Both the position numbers and the translations under genes were made by a program. From Actinomycetota bacterium (GTDB lineage Bacteria; Actinomycetota; Acidimicrobiia; Acidimicrobiales; Iamiaceae), in NCBI GenBank assembly GCA_017882935.1, contig JADGOP010000052.1, positions 1 to 10,026 of the forward strand: a stretch of 10,026 nucleotides of DNA, given 5' to 3'. Positions 6,515 through 10,026 of this stretch are shown here, in pieces; position 1 is the first letter of the stretch; every line of letters starts with the position of its first letter. The notes below the pieces were generated by a model. It had not been told where the DNA came from, ran no database searches, and was given only the letters and a program-made list of their open reading frames with translations.

Positions 6515-6567
6515 CCGAGGTCTGGTCCGAAACCGACCGTGACGGTCACTTCCCGACCAGACCTCGG
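6515..6567. promoter_or_regulatory. Perfect 13-bp inverted repeat with nested palindrome between tadA and P450
   Basis: CCGAGGTCTGGTC (6515-6527) and GACCAGACCTCGG (6555-6567) are exact reverse complements separated by 27 bases. The spacer contains GACCGT-G-ACGGTC (6535-6547) overlapped by GTGAC-G-GTCAC (6539-6549). Each outer arm ends 11 or 12 bases before a TAGGGT -10 box pointing outward, so the arms cover the -35 and spacer of both promoters. Both predicted start sites lie outside the arms, so the structure acts as DNA, not RNA. It is either a duplicated promoter core or a shared operator. Confidence 0.7.
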
Positions 6568-6578
6568 CCCGCGGGGCG

Positions 6579-6620
6579 TAGGGTCGCAGGGGTTCGACGA
6601 CCGCGCGGCCAGCAGGGGGA
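6579..6620 (+). promoter_or_regulatory. Probable P450 promoter -10 box and ribosome binding site
   Basis: The -10 box TAGGGT is at 6579-6584, with ACCAGA 17 bases upstream (6556-6561) inside the right arm of the inverted repeat. A leader of about 34 bases follows, containing a purine-rich AGGGGGA (6614-6620) 4 bases before the GTG at 6625. Unlike tadA, this transcript therefore has a leader and a Shine-Dalgarno-like site. Confidence 0.45.
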
Positions 6621-6624
6621 CACG

Positions 6625-7884
6625 GTGAAGCTCGACGAGATCGACCTGGGGACGCTCGACCTTTGGGACGGGCCCATCGACCAGCGGAACGAGGCCTTCG
6701 CGCGCTTGCGCGAGGAGCGGCCGATCGCCTTCTTCGAGGAGCCCGAGCCGGAGTCCGACCTCGTCGTCCGCGGCCCCGGCTTCTGGTCGCTCACCCGCCA
6801 CCGCGACGTGGTCGAGGCGAGCCGCCACGCCGACCTCTTCTGCTCGGGCCAGGGCACCAGCATCCTCGACATGCCGCCGTTCCTCTCCGAGTTCCTCGGG
6901 TCGATGATCAACATGGACGACCCGCGCCACGCCCGGCTCCGCCGCATCGTGTCGAAGGCCTTCACGCCGCGCACGCTGGCGGGCCTCAGCGGCGACGTCG
7001 AGGCCCAGGCCGCCGAGATCGTCGACGCCGTCGCGGCACAGGGCGAGTGCGACTTCGTCACCGAGGTCGCGGCGCTGCTGCCGCTGCGGGTCATCGTCGA
7101 CCTCATGGGCATCCCCCGCAGCCAGGAGCGTGAGATCTTCGACTGCACCAACCGGCTGCTCGGCTTCCTCGACCCCGAGTACGTGCCCGAGCAGACGGCC
7201 GAGGCGGTGCTGGTCGCGATCATGCAGGCCGCCCAGGACCTCGCATCGATCGTCACCGAGCTGGCCGGGCACCGCAGCCAGAACCCGGCCAACGACCTGA
7301 TCACGGTGCTGCTGAACGCCGAGGTCGACGACGACAAGCTCACCCACGAGGAGCTGGCGTCGTTCTTCATCCTGCTGGTGGTGGCCGGCAACGAGACCAC
7401 CCGCAACGCCATCGCCCACGGGCTCGACGCCTTCACCCAGCACCCCGACCAGCTGGCGCGGTGGCAGGCCGACTTCGAGGGCCTCGCGCCGACTGCGGTC
7501 GAGGAGATCGTGCGCTGGTCGTCGCCGGTGCAGCACTTCCGCCGCACCGTCACCCGCGACGGCGTGCGTCTCGGCGACCACGAGTTCAACGAGGGCGACA
7601 AGGTGGTGCTCTGGTACGGCTCGGCCAACCGCGACGCCGCGGTGTTCGACGACCCCGACGGCTTCGACATCGGCCGCACCCCCAACGACCACGTCGGCTT
7701 CGGCGGCCCCGGCCCGCACTTCTGCCTGGGCGCCCACCTCGCCCGCCGCGAGATCACGGTCGTCTACCGCGAGCTGTTCCGCCGCCTCCCCGACATCCAC
7801 GCCGTCGGCCCGCCCGACCGCCTGCGCTCCAACTTCATCAACGGCATCAAGCACCTCCCGGTGGCCTTCACCCCCACCGCCTGA
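6625..7884 (+). CDS. Cytochrome P450, soluble actinobacterial type
   Basis: This 419-aa heme-thiolate monooxygenase lacks a membrane anchor, so it is a soluble bacterial P450 that needs a ferredoxin and reductase encoded elsewhere. The motifs are complete: NMDDPRHARLRRIVSKAFTP (96-115), as in the helix C region of many actinobacterial P450s; the I-helix oxygen-activation motif AGNETT (254-259); ExxR at E294 and R297; and the heme loop FGGPGPHFCLGAHLAR (359-374) with the axial ligand C367. The DDPRH segment and the long heme loop resemble the CYP124/125/142 type, whose known members hydroxylate sterol or branched lipid side chains. That substrate is an inference, and other actinobacterial families share these features. 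The GTG start at 6625 is supported by AGGGGGA just upstream; translation begins MKLDEIDLGTLDLW. It is divergent from tadA across a palindromic control region and followed by converging genes, so probably monocistronic. Confidence 0.95.
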   Translation: MKLDEIDLGTLDLWDGPIDQRNEAFARLREERPIAFFEEPEPESDLVVRGPGFWSLTRHRDVVEASRHADLFCSGQGTSILDMPPFLSEFLGSMINMDDPRHARLRRIVSKAFTPRTLAGLSGDVEAQAAEIVDAVAAQGECDFVTEVAALLPLRVIVDLMGIPRSQEREIFDCTNRLLGFLDPEYVPEQTAEAVLVAIMQAAQDLASIVTELAGHRSQNPANDLITVLLNAEVDDDKLTHEELASFFILLVVAGNETTRNAIAHGLDAFTQHPDQLARWQADFEGLAPTAVEEIVRWSSPVQHFRRTVTRDGVRLGDHEFNEGDKVVLWYGSANRDAAVFDDPDGFDIGRTPNDHVGFGGPGPHFCLGAHLARREITVVYRELFRRLPDIHAVGPPDRLRSNFINGIKHLPVAFTPTA

Positions 7885-7914
7885 CCCCCCCGTTCGGCGA
7901 ATGTTCTGTGGGAA

Positions 7915-7936
7915 GCCCCGCATTCCGGGCACTTTT
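7915..7936 (+). terminator. Possible intrinsic terminator after the P450 gene
   Basis: GCCC (7915-7918) and GGGC (7927-7930) make a short stem with an 8-base loop, followed by AC and four T residues (7933-7936), 31 bases after the stop codon. The stem is short, so the call is weak, but it is the only T run in this intergenic region. Confidence 0.3.
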
Positions 7937-7959
7937 GGGGGTCAGTTCGGGCGGAAGGG

Positions 7960-7981
7960 GGCCCGGACCGGGGGTCGGGCC
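7960..7981. terminator. Hairpin between convergent P450 and SDR genes
   Basis: GGCCC (7960-7964) pairs with GGGCC (7977-7981), and GAC (7966-7968) with GTC (7974-7976), leaving one bulged G and a 5-base loop: an 8-bp GC-rich stem. It lies 8 bases beyond the SDR stop codon, so it may end that transcript and back up the P450 terminator. There is no T tract. Confidence 0.4.
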
Positions 7982-7988
7982 GTGAGCC

Positions 7989-8894
7989 TCAGGTCGCGAC
8001 GAGCGCCTCGGGGTGGAGGTTGGCCACCATGCGGCGGAAGCCGTCGTGCCAGTCGACCCGGGTCGGTCCGAGCAGCTCGAGGCGGCGCGTGTTGTCGGTG
8101 GTGATGCCGCCGATGGCCGAGGGGTTCTCGACGAACCTGGGCGTGCGGCCGGTGAGCTGGCCGAGCTCGCGCACCCAGTCCTCGAGTGCGACCTGCTGGT
8201 CCCCGCCGAGGTTGACGATGGTGGCCGGCACCGACGCCGCCGCCACGAGGCCCGGGACGAAGGCCAACAGGTCGTCGTCGTGGATCGGGTTGAACAGGTT
8301 GGGGCGGTCCGGGTGCACCTCGATGGCCATGCCGGCCAGCAGCATCTCGAGGTGGAAGGCGGGCCACCCCCCGCCATCGCCGTAGGGCACGTTGATGCGG
8401 GCGATGGTGGTGGGCAGGCCGAGTTGGCGGGCCTCGGTGCGCACCACGGCCTCGGCGGCGATCTTGGCGATGGAGTACGTCGGCATCATGCCTCGGTGGT
8501 TGTCGCCGAGCGGGGCGTCCTCGGCCAGCAGCTGCGCGCCCGCGTGCTGGTACACGCCGGTGCTCGACACGTGGATGAAGGCCTCGGCGCCGCGGCAGTG
8601 GGCCATGAGCAGCCCGGCGGCCTCGGCGTTGCCCTTCAGGTCGACCTCCCACCGGCCCGACTTCACGACTGCCAGGTTGAGGACGATGTCGACGTCGTCG
8701 GGAACCGCACCGAACTCCCCGGACGCCAGGTTCACCTCGATGCAGCGCACGCCCTGCGCCTCGAGCGCGGCCCGCGCCACGGGGTCGCGGAACCGGGCGA
8801 TGCCGATGACCTCGTTGCCGGCGGCGAGCGACCGGACGAGGGGGGTGGCCACCTGGCCCGTCGGGCCGGTCACCAGAATCCGCTTGCCGTCCAT
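7989..8894 (-). CDS. NAD(P)-dependent epimerase/dehydratase-like protein (extended SDR)
   Basis: This 301-aa protein has a Rossmann fold of the extended short-chain dehydrogenase/reductase type. The dinucleotide motif near the N-terminus is TGPTGQVA (9-16), where the third glycine of the usual TGxxGxxG is Ala. D69-V-D-I and LNLAV mark strand 4, HVSSTGVY (108-115) supplies the catalytic Ser, and Y140-xxx-K144 (TYSIAK) the catalytic Tyr and Lys. INVPYGDGG (167-175) and NPIHDDDL (202-209) are typical substrate-side motifs of NAD-dependent epimerases and sugar or 3-beta-hydroxysteroid dehydrogenase-like enzymes. The substrate cannot be assigned. The ATG at 8894 has a strong AGGAGG 5 bases upstream (8900-8905). 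The gene is divergent from the alpha/beta hydrolase gene across a 30-bp palindrome lying just ahead of that ribosome binding site, so repressor control is likely. It converges with the P450 gene. Confidence 0.88.
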   Translation of the reverse strand: MDGKRILVTGPTGQVATPLVRSLAAGNEVIGIARFRDPVARAALEAQGVRCIEVNLASGEFGAVPDDVDIVLNLAVVKSGRWEVDLKGNAEAAGLLMAHCRGAEAFIHVSSTGVYQHAGAQLLAEDAPLGDNHRGMMPTYSIAKIAAEAVVRTEARQLGLPTTIARINVPYGDGGGWPAFHLEMLLAGMAIEVHPDRPNLFNPIHDDDLLAFVPGLVAAASVPATIVNLGGDQQVALEDWVRELGQLTGRTPRFVENPSAIGGITTDNTRRLELLGPTRVDWHDGFRRMVANLHPEALVAT

Positions 8895-8899
8895 GTCGT

Positions 8900-8905
8900 C
8901 CTCCT
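8900..8905 (-). promoter_or_regulatory. Strong Shine-Dalgarno site of the SDR gene
   Basis: AGGAGG on the minus strand lies 5 bases before the ATG at 8894. It is the best ribosome binding site in the window, in contrast to the leaderless-looking starts nearby, and it fixes the SDR start. Confidence 0.8.
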
Positions 8906-8914
8906 GGCCACGTC

Positions 8915-8944
8915 CCCGAAATGAGAACGTGTTCTCGTTTCGGG
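8915..8944. promoter_or_regulatory. 30-bp near-perfect palindrome, probable TetR-type operator
   Basis: The arms CCCGAAATGAGAAC (8915-8928) and GTTCTCGTTTCGGG (8931-8944) are reverse complements at 13 of 14 positions around a 2-base centre GT. The core AGAAC-N2-GTTCT contains the AACNNGTT core known from KstR-type operators controlling sterol and lipid catabolism genes in mycobacteria and rhodococci. The palindrome lies between the divergent SDR and hydrolase genes. A minus-strand -10-like TACGCT (8951 down to 8946) would put the SDR start site inside it. The regulator itself is not in the window. Confidence 0.75.
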
Positions 8945-8989
8945 CAGCGTACCCACCCTCCGCGGGGCGCGCGCTGAGGCGGCGGGCGC

Positions 8990-8995
8990 AAGACT
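8990..8995 (+). promoter_or_regulatory. Candidate -10 box of the alpha/beta hydrolase gene
   Basis: AAGACT followed by CG ends 9 bases before the ATG at 9005. It departs from the window's TAGNNTCG pattern only at the first base. There is no Shine-Dalgarno sequence before the ATG, which fits a leaderless transcript, but no -35 is visible. Confidence 0.3.
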
Positions 8996-9004
8996 CGTCC
9001 CTCC

Positions 9005-9883
9005 ATGGACACCTTCGACGCCTGGGCCGGGCGCGCGGTCGACGTCGACGTGGCCGGCCACCGGGTGGCCGCGCACGACGACGGGCCCGCCGGCGCCGCC
9101 ACCCTCACCTTCCTGCACGGCTTCCCGTCGTCGTCGCACGACGTGCTCCCGCTGCTCGAGCGCGTGCCCGAGCTGCGCGTCGTCGCCGTCGACTTCCCGG
9201 GCTTCGGGGCGTCGGCCAAGCCGCTCGGCCACCGCTACTCGATCCACGGCGCGGCCGACGCCACCGAGGCCGCCTGGGCCCACTTCGGCGTGAGCGCCAC
9301 GGTGCTGGTCGCGCACGACTACGGGGTGTCGGTGGCACAGGAGCTGCTCGCCCGCCAGCAGGTCGACGGGCAGCCCCGCCCCACCCGGGTCACCGGGGTG
9401 GTCTGGATGAACGGTGGCCTCTACTCCGACCTGCACCGCCCCACCGCCGGCCAGCACCTGCTGCTCGACCCCGAGCACGGCCCCGCGCTGGCGGCGGCGA
9501 TCGACGAGGCCTCGTTCCGCGGCGGCATCGAGGTGACGTGGGGGCAGCGGCGTCCCCTGGGCGACCAGGAGCTGCACGACATGTGGCGCTCGATGGCCCG
9601 CGACGACGGCATGGCCCAGGCCCACGAGCTGCTGCAGTACGTGGCCGACCGGCGCGAGCACGGCGCCCGCTGGATCGCCGCGCTCGAGTCGTGCCCGCTC
9701 CCGATGCAGTTCGTGTGGGGCGAGCTCGACCCGGTGTCGGGTGGGCATGTCGCCGACCGGCTCGCCGAGCGCCTGCCGTCGGTGCCGTTGCACCGGCTGC
9801 TCGATGTGGGCCACTGGCCACCCCTCGAGGCACCCGACGAGCTCGCCGCCGCCGTGCGTGAGGTCGTCACCGCGGCGGGGTGA
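9005..9883 (+). CDS. Alpha/beta hydrolase with Asp nucleophile, MEST/PEG1-like
   Basis: This 292-aa soluble alpha/beta-hydrolase has the oxyanion strand HGFPSSS (38-44), a nucleophile elbow AHDYGVSVAQE with D105, the acid candidate D242 in GELDPVSG and H270 in DVGHWPPLE. An Asp nucleophile places it with epoxide hydrolases and haloalkane dehalogenases, not serine esterases. From memory of the family, several segments match the vertebrate MEST/PEG1 protein and its bacterial relatives: HDYG plus VAQELL, then MNGGLYxxLHRPT (135-147), then ELHDMWRSM with DDG (189-202), LLQY (209-212) and RWIAAL (222-227). The natural substrate of that subgroup is not established, so hydrolysis of an epoxide, halide or ester is only inferred. 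The start is the ATG at 9005 with a weak leaderless-type -10 box. It is divergent from the SDR gene across the 30-bp palindrome and ends 2 bases from the converging VOC gene. Confidence 0.9.
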   Translation: MDTFDAWAGRAVDVDVAGHRVAAHDDGPAGAATLTFLHGFPSSSHDVLPLLERVPELRVVAVDFPGFGASAKPLGHRYSIHGAADATEAAWAHFGVSATVLVAHDYGVSVAQELLARQQVDGQPRPTRVTGVVWMNGGLYSDLHRPTAGQHLLLDPEHGPALAAAIDEASFRGGIEVTWGQRRPLGDQELHDMWRSMARDDGMAQAHELLQYVADRREHGARWIAALESCPLPMQFVWGELDPVSGGHVADRLAERLPSVPLHRLLDVGHWPPLEAPDELAAAVREVVTAAG

Positions 9884-9885
9884 CC

Positions 9886-10026
9886 TCAGACCTCGCCCGG
9901 CTCGATGGGTCGCAGCGTGGCGCGGCCATCGGGCTCGACCGACCAGCCGGGGTTGAAGGCGATCTCCCAGCGGTGCCCGTCGGGGTCGGCGACGTAGGCG
10001 TGGTAGCCGCCGAAGTCGGCGAGCTG
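9886..10026 (-). CDS. VOC/glyoxalase-family protein, C-terminal 46 residues (5' end outside window)
   Basis: The frame is open from the right edge down to a TGA at 9888-9886. The visible part reads QLADFGGYHAYVADPDGH, then RWEIAFNPGW, then a tail ending RPIEPGEV. The strand pattern YxAYVADPDGHRWEIAFNP is the typical end of the vicinal-oxygen-chelate fold shared by glyoxalase I, ring-cleaving dioxygenases and fosfomycin or bleomycin resistance proteins. The Glu in WEIA is at the usual last metal-ligand position. Which member it is cannot be told from this fragment; small single-domain VOC proteins with the ending DPDGHxWE(I/V)AxNP are common in actinomycetes and mostly uncharacterised. It converges with the alpha/beta hydrolase gene with only 2 bases between stop codons. 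Confidence 0.85.
   Translation of the reverse strand, partial: QLADFGGYHAYVADPDGHRWEIAFNPGWSVEPDGRATLRPIEPGEV

Noticed and set aside
7885..7914. Run of seven C and GTTCGG repeats after the P450 stop codon
   Set aside because: Short and low in information for DNA of this composition; GTTCGG occurs only twice (7891 and 7945) with unlike flanks, so I do not call a repeat family.
6433..7932. 499-aa minus-strand open frame across the P450 gene
   Set aside because: It spans the P450 gene, the palindromic promoter region and the start of tadA, and its translation has no recognisable fold. The P450 motifs lie in the opposite strand.
1..10026. Search for mobile elements, CRISPR, toxin-antitoxin pairs or phage genes, and a possible tRNA-Ser attachment site
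   Set aside because: No transposase, integrase or spaced repeats are present, and no repeat of the tRNA-Ser 3' end was noticed elsewhere in the window. Codon use looks uniform along the window.

Overview
The window comes from a very GC-rich, compact chromosome with strongly GC-biased third codon positions. Several -10 boxes of the form TAGNNT sit 6 to 9 bases before a start codon with no Shine-Dalgarno sequence, which suggests leaderless transcripts. Together with an HAE3/MMPL-type exporter, a class II tRNA-Ser without an encoded CCA and an actinobacterial-type P450, this points to an actinomycete. An Acidimicrobiia-like lineage is my guess and is not proven by the sequence. No mobile element, phage, CRISPR or plasmid feature is visible.

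Layout: (1) 1-983 (+), the 3' part of a GGDEF-EAL cyclic-di-GMP gene. (2) 1075-2913 (+), a GH36/melibiase-like protein with a probable leaderless promoter. It converges, with 9 bases between, on (3) 2923-5463 (-), a large RND/MMPL (HAE3-like) exporter. (4) 5464-5647, a divergent control region with tandem 10-bp repeats and small palindromes. (5) 5648-5824 (+), a 58-aa hypothetical protein, then a hairpin shared with the converging (6) tRNA-Ser(CGA) (5884-5971, -) and tadA (6038-6487, -). (7) 6488-6624, a divergent tadA/P450 promoter region built on a perfect 13-bp inverted repeat. (8) 6625-7884 (+), a cytochrome P450. (9) 7989-8894 (-), an extended-SDR epimerase/dehydratase-like protein. (10) A 30-bp near-perfect palindrome in the divergent promoter region. 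(11) 9005-9883 (+), an alpha/beta hydrolase of the MEST/PEG1-like type. (12) 9886-10026 (-), the 3' end of a VOC/glyoxalase-family gene.

Most genes are single transcription units arranged divergently or convergently. The only likely co-transcribed pair is tadA and tRNA-Ser. The P450, the SDR protein, the Asp-nucleophile hydrolase and an operator with an AGAAC-N2-GTTCT core fit a lipid, steroid or xenobiotic catabolic neighbourhood, but the substrate cannot be read from sequence. I see no clearly new multi-gene system. The best leads are a GH36 protein whose predicted acid/base Asp is Asn, the two palindromic divergent control regions, the shared TAGNNTCG start-site signature, and the 58-aa gene.
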